This document shows positions 15,480 through 23,805 of a stretch of DNA of 25,658 nucleotides, in pieces (the first letter of the stretch is position 1; each line of letters starts with the position of its first letter). This DNA is from Scybalousia_A sp964542225. GTDB taxonomy: Bacteria > Bacteroidota > Bacteroidia > Bacteroidales > P3. The stretch lies in contig CAZITO010000021.1 of NCBI GenBank assembly GCA_964542225.1, positions 1-25,658 on the forward strand, read 5' to 3'. Made by a program: the position numbers and the translations under genes. The notes beneath the pieces are model-generated. The model made no database searches. It had not been told where the DNA came from and saw only the letters and a program-made list of their open reading frames with translations.

Positions 15480-17420
15480 ATGAAATTATCCATAGTAATA
15501 GTCAATTACAATGTAGAGCATTTTTTGGAACATTGTTTAAAGAGTGTAAAAAAAGCAATCAACGGCATAGAAACAGAAATTTTTGTAGTAGATAACAATT
15601 CTGTTGACGGCTCTATATTGATGTTGAAGGAGAAATTTCCTGAGGTTATATTGATAGAAAACAAAGAAAACGTAGGCTTCGCAAAGGCAAACAATCAAGC
15701 CATAAAACTTGCCAAAGGCGAATATGTGCTTTTGTTAAATCCTGATACGGTCGTTGAGGAAGATACTTTCTCAAAATGTTTGTCCTTTATGGATGCTCAC
15801 CCTAAGGCAGGAGGTCTTGGGGTTAAAATGATAGACGGACAAGGCAAAATTCTCAAGGAAAGCAAACGCGGTTTTCCAACGCCGTGGGTTTGCTTTTGCA
15901 AAATGACGGGATTGAGTTCTTTATTTCCAAAGTCAAAGCGTTATTGCGGATACTATATGGGGCATTTATCCTACGAACAAACAAATAAAGTGGATATACT
16001 TGCAGGAGCCTATATGCTTTTGAGAAAAGAATGCTTGGACAAATGCGGACTATTGGATGAAACTTTTTTTATGTATGGCGAGGATATAGATTTATCTTAT
16101 CGTATAACTTTGGCAGGCTATGACAACTATTATTTTGCAGATACCCAAATAATACACTACAAAGGGGAAAGCACAAAAAAAGGCTCGTTGAATTATGTTT
16201 ATACATTTTACAACGCCATGGATATTTTTGCAAAAAAACATTTAAAGACCCGCTCCCTCTCTTTTTTGCTTAAATTGGCTATATGGTTAAGAGCCTCTCT
16301 TTCCATGGCAAAACGTATCTTCAAAAATGCCATTACTCCTCTTATTGACTTTGTTTGTTTGTACATATCTTTCTTTTATTTGGAAAAATTTTGGGCAACT
16401 ACCTATTGGAACGACCCTAACTATTACCCTATGAGTTACATAGTAATGGTTTTGCCCGTTTACGCTCTTATAATACAGTTTTTTGTATATATATTCGGAG
16501 GCTATGAAAAGAAATTCAAGCCTTACAAACTTTTGTACGGAGTTTTTACGGGAATGATAGCCCTATTGGTTTTCTACTCGCTTTTGCCTTCAGAGGAAAG
16601 ATATTCAAGGGCAATGGTTATAATGTGCTCGTTTTTAAGTTTTTTCATACTTTGGGTTATAAGAAAAATAAAACAATTCATGTTATCAAAAGCAGGTAAA
16701 ACAGAAAACGAATACGCAAACAAATACCTTATCATAGGAGAAAAAGAAGAAAGTCAAAGAGTTGTAAATTTATTAAAGCAAACCAACCTTACACCCGAAT
16801 TCATCGGAATGGTTGCTCCACAAGAAAATGAAGACAGAAATTACTTTCTTGGCAACCTTTCTCAACTTGAAGAAATTATAAGAATTTACAAGATTGGAGA
16901 AATTATTTTTTGTGCCAAAGACCTCAGTCAAAGCACAATAATAAAAACCATGAGCCAACTCAGTGACAATAAAGTAAAATTCACCATAGTGCCTGAGGTT
17001 AGTAATTTTATTATAGGAAGCAATACCATAAGCACCCCTGCAGACGCATACGTAATAAGTGTAAATGTAATATCTTCAGAGGAAAATCGCAGAAAAAAAC
17101 GACTTTTGGACTTTGTACTCTCTTTGTTATTTTTGTTGTTTACATGGATTTTGATATTCTTTTATAAAAAACCTTTAAGGGCAATAAAGAACAATATACT
17201 CGTTTTGTGTGCAAAAAAAACATACGTTGGTTATAACCATTTGGACGCCAAATACAAAGACTTGCCAAAAATAAAAAATTCAGTCCTTAGTATTACGGAT
17301 AATATCAAAAATACATATCTGCAAGAGGAGACCATACATAGACTAAACCTATTGTATGCACGCAACTATTCAACAAAAACAGATGTGGAAACCATTATAA
17401 AAAATATTAAACATTTATGA
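15480..17420 (+). CDS. GT2 glycosyltransferase fused to sugar-transferase-like membrane module
   Basis: 646 residues from ATG 15480; an in-frame start 60 bp upstream would overlap the promoter. Residues 1-240 are a GT2 (GT-A fold) domain: SIVIVNYN (4-11), VVDNNSVDGS (36-45), ENVGFAKANN (63-72), LLLNPDTVVEED (84-95, the DxD-like site) and MYGEDIDLSYR (198-208, the acceptor-side acid). The second half looks like a polyprenyl-phosphate sugar transferase: about four helices (287-301, 318-338, 352-368, 378-395), a Rossmann-like segment (about 413-530, YLIIGEKEES), and RRKKRLLDFVLSLLF... (538-560) corresponding to the phosphoglycosyltransferase entry helix. The usual catalytic motifs after that helix are missing; instead KKTYVGY and LNLLYARNY appear, which I believe are typical of a Bacteroidota subfamily. 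Role: surface polysaccharide or O-antigen synthesis at the inner membrane. Confidence 0.85.
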   Translation: MKLSIVIVNYNVEHFLEHCLKSVKKAINGIETEIFVVDNNSVDGSILMLKEKFPEVILIENKENVGFAKANNQAIKLAKGEYVLLLNPDTVVEEDTFSKCLSFMDAHPKAGGLGVKMIDGQGKILKESKRGFPTPWVCFCKMTGLSSLFPKSKRYCGYYMGHLSYEQTNKVDILAGAYMLLRKECLDKCGLLDETFFMYGEDIDLSYRITLAGYDNYYFADTQIIHYKGESTKKGSLNYVYTFYNAMDIFAKKHLKTRSLSFLLKLAIWLRASLSMAKRIFKNAITPLIDFVCLYISFFYLEKFWATTYWNDPNYYPMSYIVMVLPVYALIIQFFVYIFGGYEKKFKPYKLLYGVFTGMIALLVFYSLLPSEERYSRAMVIMCSFLSFFILWVIRKIKQFMLSKAGKTENEYANKYLIIGEKEESQRVVNLLKQTNLTPEFIGMVAPQENEDRNYFLGNLSQLEEIIRIYKIGEIIFCAKDLSQSTIIKTMSQLSDNKVKFTIVPEVSNFIIGSNTISTPADAYVISVNVISSEENRRKKRLLDFVLSLLFLLFTWILIFFYKKPLRAIKNNILVLCAKKTYVGYNHLDAKYKDLPKIKNSVLSITDNIKNTYLQEETIHRLNLLYARNYSTKTDVETIIKNIKHL

Positions 17421-18592
17421 AAAAAATTACTCTTTTAAAAGGAAAAGAAAAATCTTTACAAAGGAAACATCCATGGCTTTTTTCCGGTGCTATATATAAG
17501 AAAGACAATTCTTTAAAAGAAGGAGATATAGTAGAGGTTTATTCTTATGATAATGATTTTCTTGCTGTTGGTTATTGGCAAAACGAAACCATAGCAGTAA
17601 AGGTTTTAAGTTTTGAAAGAGAAGAAATTAATCAAGAATTTTTTCTAAAAAAGATAGGTCAGGCGATAAGATATAGAAAAACATTGGGGCTCTTTGATAA
17701 TAAAGAAAATACAATGTTTCGCTTAATCAATGCTGAAGGTGATGGACTGTGCGGGCTTATTGCTGATTGGTATGAGGGAAATATTGTTTTGCAATTTCAC
17801 TCGGTAGGTATGTACTTAAACAAAAACTTTATCATAAATGCTCTTATATCTTTATTACCAGAGATTAAAACAATTTTTTCCAAATCATCCTCAACACTTG
17901 GTAGGGACAAAAACTGCAAAGACGAATTTTTATACAATGATAGTAAAGATGAATATTTCATTGCTTTAGAAGATTCTTGTAAATTCTTGATTGACTACAA
18001 AGAGGGACAAAAAACAGGTTTCTTTTTAGACCAAGCCTCAAACAGAAAACTTTTGAGCCAAGTGGCCAAAGACAAAAAAATATTAAATTGTTTTTCTTAC
18101 ACGGGCGGTTTTTCTGTTGCAGCACTTAAAGGAGGTGCTTGCTTTGTGGAAAGTGTGGATATTTCTCAAAAAGCATCCGATATATGCAAAAGAAATGTGG
18201 AAATCAATGATTTTGCAAACAAACACAAAATGGTAACCGAAGATGTGCTTAAATATTTAGACCAAATCCAACAAAACGAATATGATGTAATAGTATTAGA
18301 CCCTCCTGCTTTTGCCAAACATAACAGAGATGCAAAAAAAGCACTCAAAGGCTACAGAAACATAAACCAAAAAGCTATGCAAAAAATCAAAAGCGGTGGC
18401 TTTATTTTTACATTTTCCTGTTCCCAAGCTATTAGTTCAGTTGATTTTTATACAATGCTGTTTTCCTGTGCTTTATTATCAAAAAGAAATATCAAAATAG
18501 TAAGACGATTACCGCACAATTTTGACCACCCTCAAAGCATATTCCATCCGGAAGGAGAATATCTGAAAGGTGCCTTGCTCTATGTGGAGTAA
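17417..18592 (+). CDS. rlmI: Class I SAM-dependent 23S rRNA m5C methyltransferase, RlmI-like
   Basis: 391 residues. An N-terminal PUA-like domain (about 1-75, KHPWLFSGAI, GDIVEVY, LAVGYW) binds RNA. The catalytic Rossmann domain follows with KTGFFLDQASNR (199-210), SAM motif I CFSYTGGFS (225-233), VDIS (247-250), the DPPAF motif (295-299) and C335 in FSCSQ, the nucleophile position in the m5C family. The E. coli homologue RlmI modifies C1962 of 23S rRNA; target here is inferred from family only. The ATG overlaps the glycosyltransferase stop (ATGA), so the two genes are translationally coupled even though their functions differ. Confidence 0.9.
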   Translation: MKKITLLKGKEKSLQRKHPWLFSGAIYKKDNSLKEGDIVEVYSYDNDFLAVGYWQNETIAVKVLSFEREEINQEFFLKKIGQAIRYRKTLGLFDNKENTMFRLINAEGDGLCGLIADWYEGNIVLQFHSVGMYLNKNFIINALISLLPEIKTIFSKSSSTLGRDKNCKDEFLYNDSKDEYFIALEDSCKFLIDYKEGQKTGFFLDQASNRKLLSQVAKDKKILNCFSYTGGFSVAALKGGACFVESVDISQKASDICKRNVEINDFANKHKMVTEDVLKYLDQIQQNEYDVIVLDPPAFAKHNRDAKKALKGYRNINQKAMQKIKSGGFIFTFSCSQAISSVDFYTMLFSCALLSKRNIKIVRRLPHNFDHPQSIFHPEGEYLKGALLYVE

Positions 18593-18634
18593 GATTTGGT
18601 AATTTTATGGCTATCTGACTGATATTCCGAAAAG

Positions 18635-19315
18635 TTATATATCCTTCAAAAGTTGCGGTCTTCTTTCTTTGGTACGCATAAGGGCTTGATTGTACTTCCA
18701 TTCCTCTATCTTGGCCTCATTGCCCGACAAAAGTACATCGGGAACCTTCCAGCCCTTGTATTCTGCAGGACGAGAGTAAATTGGAGGTGCCAATAAATTA
18801 TCTTGAAATGAATCACTTAAAGCACTTTGCTCATCATTTAATACACCCGGAATCAACCTTGCGACACTATCTGTTATAACAGCCGCCGCCAACTCTCCCC
18901 CACTAAGTACATAATCACCTATTGAGATTTCCCTCGTTATCAAATGCTCTCTTATTCTTTCATCCACTCCCTTGTAATGTCCGCAAAGAATACAAATATT
19001 TTTCTTTAAAGATAGTTCATTGGCAAGTTGTTGAGTTAGAGGTTCTCCATCCGGTGCAGTATAAATGATTTCATCAAAATCATATTTTTTCTTCAAACTA
19101 CCGATACAATTGTCCACAGGTTCTATCTGCATAACCATACCCGCTCCACCTCCAAAGGCATAGTCGTCAACACTTTTGTGCTTGTTAAGTGAATAATCTC
19201 TTAAATTATGTAAATTTATGGTTAACAGACCTTTGCTTTGCGCTCTTTTGGGAATGGATTCTTCAAAAAAGCCCTTCAAAGTATTTGGAAACAATGTTAT
19301 AATATCTATTTGCAT
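18635..19315 (-). CDS. trmD: tRNA (guanine37-N1)-methyltransferase
   Basis: 226 residues from the second of two adjacent ATGs (19318 or 19315); MQIDIITLFPN is the family's normal start. A reading frame extending to 19375 has a poor, lysine/leucine-rich leader and is rejected. TrmD methylates G37 of tRNAs with a purine-rich anticodon neighbour, preventing +1 frameshifts. Motifs: DDYAFGGGAGMVMQIEPV, the trefoil-knot SAM loop LCGHYKGVDERI, and IGDYVLSGGELAA; the C-terminal SRPAEYKGWKVPDVLLSGNH-like segment (here GNEAKIEEWK) is also typical. It converges with rlmI, leaving 42 bp between stops. No clear TAnnTTTG box was found upstream. Confidence 0.96.
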   Translation of the reverse strand: MQIDIITLFPNTLKGFFEESIPKRAQSKGLLTINLHNLRDYSLNKHKSVDDYAFGGGAGMVMQIEPVDNCIGSLKKKYDFDEIIYTAPDGEPLTQQLANELSLKKNICILCGHYKGVDERIREHLITREISIGDYVLSGGELAAAVITDSVARLIPGVLNDEQSALSDSFQDNLLAPPIYSRPAEYKGWKVPDVLLSGNEAKIEEWKYNQALMRTKERRPQLLKDI

Positions 19316-19445
19316 CATAAAAACATTTGTAATTTTTACTCTATTCAACAATAGTTTAGCAAAGAAAAATATCAATCAAACGGATTTTTGTACGATTTAT
19401 AAAAAAAAAGGTTACTGTTTTTATAGCACTCTACATTATTTTTTG

Positions 19446-19453
19446 TATTTTTG
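19446..19453 (+). promoter_or_regulatory. Putative -7 box (TATTTTTG) for the 19482-23792 gene cluster
   Basis: TATTTTTG fits TAnnTTTG, 28 bp before the ATG at 19482. No TTTG is seen at the -33 spacing. Confidence 0.45.
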
Positions 19454-19481
19454 CAATAAATTGTAAAGAAGAGTAAAGGAA

Positions 19482-20897
19482 ATGAAAAGAACCAATACAT
19501 TGTTATTTATATGTTTGCTTATTAGTATATTAAGCAATACTGCTCAAGCACAAGTAAAGGAATATGTAAATTTGCCTGATTTTGACCAAAACGACTATAA
19601 AGACCATAAAAATTTTATGGTCAGACCTTTTGCTATGACGGGTCAGACTCTTTACTTAGAGAATGTTAACGATGAAATGCTTAACTACTTTTTCATCGGA
19701 AACATAGCAAAACACGAAAAGGGAGATAAAAGCAATGTTACTTTTTACAAACTTTCTCGCATGAGCAAAGAAAAACTATCTTCTTTGCAAGGAAAGTGGT
19801 TTGTTGTTTTGGACTATGTGGCAGACCAATTTGCCTATAACAAGATTTATAAGGCAGTGGAGGAAATGAGAGATTTTGCAAAAATGCGTCATCCTTTTAT
19901 GAAGTTATTGATTGGTAATACTTCAGACACAATATTTTACGAATATCAAAACTTTTACAATCAGTATCATTTTCCTTTTACCCCCATGTCTTATTACAAT
20001 GCCAACAAAAACGAGTATCCGCATGAAACTTACGCTTTTGAAGACTTAAACTTGATAAAATACGACACCAATGCCAACTATGCCATTGTACCCGAGCAAC
20101 TGATAGGTCAAAAACTAACTCTTCCCGTTGTAACCGATGCCACCTTGGAAAGACTTTACAACGGAAAACGTTTATACAATTACCCGGACGATAGCAGAAA
20201 GTATTCCTTTTTTGAATACCCAATTGCAAAGGCAAAAAATCTTAAAGATAAAACTTTTGAGGTTAAAGATGTTGCTTTTGATGCTGAAAGTCTGACTAAT
20301 GTGTATCTTAAATTAGTACAGATAAATTCTAAAGATACAATATATTACAAGTATCCAACAAAGAAAGAAAGACATTTGTTTGCTTTTGTGGTGGATAGTT
20401 TTTACAAAAAAATCAAACAACAATACAAAGACAGGGAATTTACCGTAAGAGGTGATAAATTTCCTTTGGAGGTGATAGATATTAGAAGGAAAAGGGCGCT
20501 CACTTTACACCAAGGAGATATTTTTCATTGCTTGGACGTGGTGGTTAGGGATGGTAAATTTCAGTTACTAATGAGAAATTCCAAAGGACGAAAGTTTTAT
20601 ATGCCAGAGGATTATGCTTTGGGAGATATGCTGTCTTTTAACAAATATTTGTCTACGGAAAAAATAGAAAAATATAGAGACACCTACCCTACTTATTACA
20701 AAGCCATTTGTCAAAAAGAACTTATTGCAGGAATGACAATGGATATGGTTGAGCAAAGTTGGGGCAAGCCGGAACGTAGTGTTAAGACAAATTTTGACGG
20801 AAGCGACCAGCAATGGTTTTATATGGGAAATATTTATATAATATTTAAAAACAATGTTTTGCATCGTGTAGCAATGATTCCTAAGGAAATGAGATAA
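19482..20897 (+). CDS. Secreted protein with C-terminal BamE/SmpA-like segment, function unknown
   Basis: 471 residues. The signal peptide is clear (MKRTNTLLFICLLISILSNTAQAQ) and there is no lipobox, so the product is periplasmic or secreted. The body (about 40-400) is aromatic- and lysine-rich and unfamiliar to me; KGDIF-like and short beta-strand patterns (GDIFHCLDVVVRDGKFQLLMRNSKGRKFY, about 345-373) suggest small repeated beta domains. The last 50 residues, from AGMTMDMVEQSWGKPERS to YIIFKNNVLHRV, match the beta-alpha-beta pattern of BamE/SmpA-like domains (GMTxxxVxxxxGxP ... Y.f.nn.v). It could take part in outer-membrane assembly or wall binding, but this is inference only. The gene is followed by a TPR gene 43 bp downstream. 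Confidence 0.7.
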   Translation: MKRTNTLLFICLLISILSNTAQAQVKEYVNLPDFDQNDYKDHKNFMVRPFAMTGQTLYLENVNDEMLNYFFIGNIAKHEKGDKSNVTFYKLSRMSKEKLSSLQGKWFVVLDYVADQFAYNKIYKAVEEMRDFAKMRHPFMKLLIGNTSDTIFYEYQNFYNQYHFPFTPMSYYNANKNEYPHETYAFEDLNLIKYDTNANYAIVPEQLIGQKLTLPVVTDATLERLYNGKRLYNYPDDSRKYSFFEYPIAKAKNLKDKTFEVKDVAFDAESLTNVYLKLVQINSKDTIYYKYPTKKERHLFAFVVDSFYKKIKQQYKDREFTVRGDKFPLEVIDIRRKRALTLHQGDIFHCLDVVVRDGKFQLLMRNSKGRKFYMPEDYALGDMLSFNKYLSTEKIEKYRDTYPTYYKAICQKELIAGMTMDMVEQSWGKPERSVKTNFDGSDQQWFYMGNIYIIFKNNVLHRVAMIPKEMR

Positions 20898-20940
20898 TTT
20901 TTTTAAGTGCGTTAAAAGGAGGAACAAAGAGATTTTGAAT

Positions 20941-22335
20941 ATGAGCGAGATAGAGGAACTTGTCAATAGGTATGAAACCATGATAAGAACTGGGGATAGT
21001 TCTTGGTTTGATTCTGTTGATTTATTGGATATAATGGAGTATTACGAAGAACAAGGTAAAGAAAAACAGTGGGAGGAGGTTGTTTTACGTGCATACGAAA
21101 TGTTTCCCGATGATGAATACGTAGTATTGAATAGGGCATCTCTATATATGAGTCAAAGTCAATATATAGAAGCGGAGCGGCTTATCAAATCGTTTTTAAA
21201 AAATGATACATCTGACAATTTGAGTTGTATGCTTGCCAACATATATATTGAAAACAATACTAATTTGCAAGAGGCTGAAGAAATTCTTAATGAATTAATA
21301 GAAAAAGATAGTACTGATATCAATTACATCCGCTTGTTGGCAGAAATAAAAATATCAAAACAAGACTATCAGACGGCAGAGGCTTTGATGAGAAATTCTT
21401 TGAAAGAGAACGCTGATAGCAGAGAAGAACTGCTTCCTTTATATGTAGATTGTGCCAAAACAAAGACTTTAAAAAACATTATACTCAAAACTTTAAATAC
21501 CATTATAGACAAAGAGCCCTTTGAGGATGAAGTGTGGATGGCTCTTGCTATTATGTTTTTTGAGGAAGATGATTTGGATAAAGCCTTAGAAGCCGTTGAT
21601 TTTGCTCTTGCCATAGACAAAGAAGATGAAACAAGACACGCACTTAAAGCCAATATAGCCATAGCCAATTTGGATGAAGAGACTTTTATAAAAGAATCTC
21701 TATTGGCAACAGAATATTCTTTGGAACCATATTTGTATTATGAGGGAATAGCAAAACTATATGCGTCAAAGGATGATTACGCTGAGGCTTTACATTATTA
21801 TCAAAAAGCGATTGAAGGAGAGCAAGTTGGAGTTGTTTTACCGGAGTCCAAATTTGGAATCATAGAATGTTTTCTGATGCTTAACAAACACAAATTGGCA
21901 ACACATTTTTTGGACAAAGTAATGGAGGCAAAATATGATTCTCAATACTATATAAGTTTTGCCGCTCGTATGTATGGCAAGGGGGTTGTAGAACTTAGCG
22001 AGGCTATATTTTTGGATTTTATAAACGATGAAGACGATAGAACTTCATTGGCTGCCATCGTTGCTTTGGCTTACATTCAAGCAGAGGAAGAGGATTTGCT
22101 TGTAGGGATTGAACTTTTGGATAATGCCCTTAAGAATAATAAAATGGATGATATTGTTTATCTTGCAATGTTGGATTTATCTTGCAGAGATGATAAATAT
22201 ATGGAATATTCCAAAAGAGCATTAAGACATATTATCACAAAAAATAATTTTCATACTGAAATAGAGGAGAATTATCCAAATCTATTGAAAAACAAGAATT
22301 ATATTAAATGCTTAAAAGAATTATTACATGAATAG
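20941..22335 (+). CDS. TPR-repeat protein
   Basis: 464 residues from ATG 20941; an in-frame TTG at 20935 would add two residues. The protein is acidic, almost wholly helical and has no signal peptide, so it is likely cytoplasmic. Helical pairs with TPR spacing recur, for instance EEVVLRAYEMFPDDEYVVLNRASLYMSQSQYIEAERLIKSFL, LLAEIKISKQDYQTAEALM, MALAIMFFEEDDLDKALEAVDFALAIDKEDE and GIAKLYASKDDYAEALHYYQKAIE. An AGGAGG run lies at 20917-20922, unusual for this genome, but its spacing (18 nt to ATG, 12 to TTG) is longer than usual. The stop overlaps the DedA start by 8 nt. Role: protein-protein scaffold; partner unknown. Confidence 0.85.
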   Translation: MSEIEELVNRYETMIRTGDSSWFDSVDLLDIMEYYEEQGKEKQWEEVVLRAYEMFPDDEYVVLNRASLYMSQSQYIEAERLIKSFLKNDTSDNLSCMLANIYIENNTNLQEAEEILNELIEKDSTDINYIRLLAEIKISKQDYQTAEALMRNSLKENADSREELLPLYVDCAKTKTLKNIILKTLNTIIDKEPFEDEVWMALAIMFFEEDDLDKALEAVDFALAIDKEDETRHALKANIAIANLDEETFIKESLLATEYSLEPYLYYEGIAKLYASKDDYAEALHYYQKAIEGEQVGVVLPESKFGIIECFLMLNKHKLATHFLDKVMEAKYDSQYYISFAARMYGKGVVELSEAIFLDFINDEDDRTSLAAIVALAYIQAEEEDLLVGIELLDNALKNNKMDDIVYLAMLDLSCRDDKYMEYSKRALRHIITKNNFHTEIEENYPNLLKNKNYIKCLKELLHE

Positions 22336-23056
22336 AGTACTCATTTTATTTATTTCATTGTTTGCTCTTGTCTTGGTGGGCAATGCAGAAAACAACCAGA
22401 CAAAAAAAGACGAACTTAATACCGTGGGAAAAGTTATCGCTTGGTATAACAATAACCTTAATTATGGAACAATTACTTTGCTTATGACAGTGGAAAGTTC
22501 TTTCATTCCTTTTCCTTCCGAAGTGGTTATACCTCCTGCGGCCTATAAAGCCTTAGAAAAAGACAACAATTTAAACATTTTTCTTGTTGTTTTGTTTGGT
22601 ACAATAGGCGCTATGGTAGGAGCATTAATCAATTATATACTTGCTTTGTGGCTTGGTCGTCCGATAATTTATAAATTTGCCGAGTCCAAGTTTGGTAGAA
22701 TGTGTCTGTTAAGCAAAGCCAAAGTTGATAAAGCGGAGGACTACTTTATAAAACACGGTAAGGCTTCCACTTTTATTGGTAGATTGGTGCCGGGTGTCAG
22801 ACAGTTGATTTCCATTCCTGCTGGTTTGGCAAAGATGCCTTTACCAACGTTTTTGCTATATACTTTTTTTGGTGCAGGTATTTGGAATATCGTATTGGCA
22901 TGTTTGGGCTATTTAGCTAAGGGACAGCAAGATATTATTTCCAAATATAGTAGTGAATTATCATATGTTTTATTGGTTTTAGGCGTTTTGTTTGTAGCAT
23001 ATCTTGTTTATAATGGTTTGAAAAAGAATAACAACCATAAAAAAGATAATGAATAA
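22328..23056 (+). CDS. DedA/SNARE-associated family membrane protein
   Basis: 242 residues. Core DedA motifs are present: the re-entrant loop ESSFIPFPSEVVIPPAAY (about 56-73), the glycine-rich helix GTIGAMVGALINYILALWLGR, and the family signature with paired arginines FIGRLVPGVRQLISIPAGLAKM. DedA proteins act in the inner membrane, and members of the family flip polyprenyl phosphate or phosphatidylethanolamine; which lipid is handled here is not known. The N-terminus looks like a signal peptide or first helix (1-20). It overlaps both the TPR gene and aroE by 8 nt. A lipid-carrier recycling role would fit the many envelope genes in the window. Confidence 0.92.
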   Translation: MNRVLILFISLFALVLVGNAENNQTKKDELNTVGKVIAWYNNNLNYGTITLLMTVESSFIPFPSEVVIPPAAYKALEKDNNLNIFLVVLFGTIGAMVGALINYILALWLGRPIIYKFAESKFGRMCLLSKAKVDKAEDYFIKHGKASTFIGRLVPGVRQLISIPAGLAKMPLPTFLLYTFFGAGIWNIVLACLGYLAKGQQDIISKYSSELSYVLLVLGVLFVAYLVYNGLKKNNNHKKDNE

Positions 23057-23792
23057 AAGTGTTTTCGGTCTTGTTGGTTATCCTTTGTCTCATTCTTTTT
23101 CTCAAAGATATTTTACGCAAAAATTTATTTCTTTGGGGCTTTCGGAATATCGTTATGAACTTTTTGAGATACAAAAGATAGAAGAACTTCTTCAAATAGC
23201 GGATGAAACACCATTGTTACAAGGGGTGAATGTTACCACTCCATACAAGCAAAGCATAATTCCTTTGTTGGACTACATTGACCCCGTTGCCAAACTTATA
23301 AACTCTGTAAATACCATTAGGATAAAAAATAAAAAACTATATGGATACAACACTGATTATTTGGGATTTGAGTATTCATTAAAGCAAAACTTAAAAGGAA
23401 TTCACATAAAACAAGTTGCCATACTCGGCACAGGCGGTGCTGCACAAAGCGTTGGCTATGCTTTAAAAACAATGTCCATACCATATTTTTTTGTATCAAG
23501 ACAAAAAGACGGAGAAAACACTATTTTGTATGACACTCTTAATAATATGAATTTTAACAATATAACTTTGTTTGTCAATGCCACTCCTTGCGGAATGTTT
23601 TCCAGTGAGAAACCCATACCTGACATAAATATCAATAAGTTAAATAGGCAACATATAGTATTTGACCTGATATACAACCCCTCTCCTACTCCGCTACTGA
23701 CTCTTGCTCACAAACAGGGTGCAAAAGTTGTGGATGGTTTGCAAATGCTTTTTGCACAAGCAGACTACTCGTGGCAAATTTGGAATAAATAA
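23049..23792 (+). CDS. aroE: Shikimate dehydrogenase (NADP+)
   Basis: 247 residues. Reduces 3-dehydroshikimate to shikimate in the chorismate pathway. Shikimate-binding residues are seen in GYPLSHSFSQ (S14, S16), NVTTPYK (61-67, with catalytic K67) and YNTDYLGF (N101, D103); the cofactor loop is GTGGAAQSV (127-135), and the C-terminal GLQMLFAQA segment is typical. The NADP-specific arginine region is SRQKDG (155-160). At 247 residues it is slightly shorter than E. coli AroE. It is the last gene of the overlapping cluster and converges with mltG, with 13 bp between stops and no obvious hairpin there. Confidence 0.96.
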   Translation: MNKSVFGLVGYPLSHSFSQRYFTQKFISLGLSEYRYELFEIQKIEELLQIADETPLLQGVNVTTPYKQSIIPLLDYIDPVAKLINSVNTIRIKNKKLYGYNTDYLGFEYSLKQNLKGIHIKQVAILGTGGAAQSVGYALKTMSIPYFFVSRQKDGENTILYDTLNNMNFNNITLFVNATPCGMFSSEKPIPDININKLNRQHIVFDLIYNPSPTPLLTLAHKQGAKVVDGLQMLFAQADYSWQIWNK

Positions 23793-23805
23793 TAAGGGGC
23801 GGTTG

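Noticed and set aside
18593..18634. Terminator between rlmI and trmD
   Set aside because: No stem of useful length with a T-run was found in the 42 bp.
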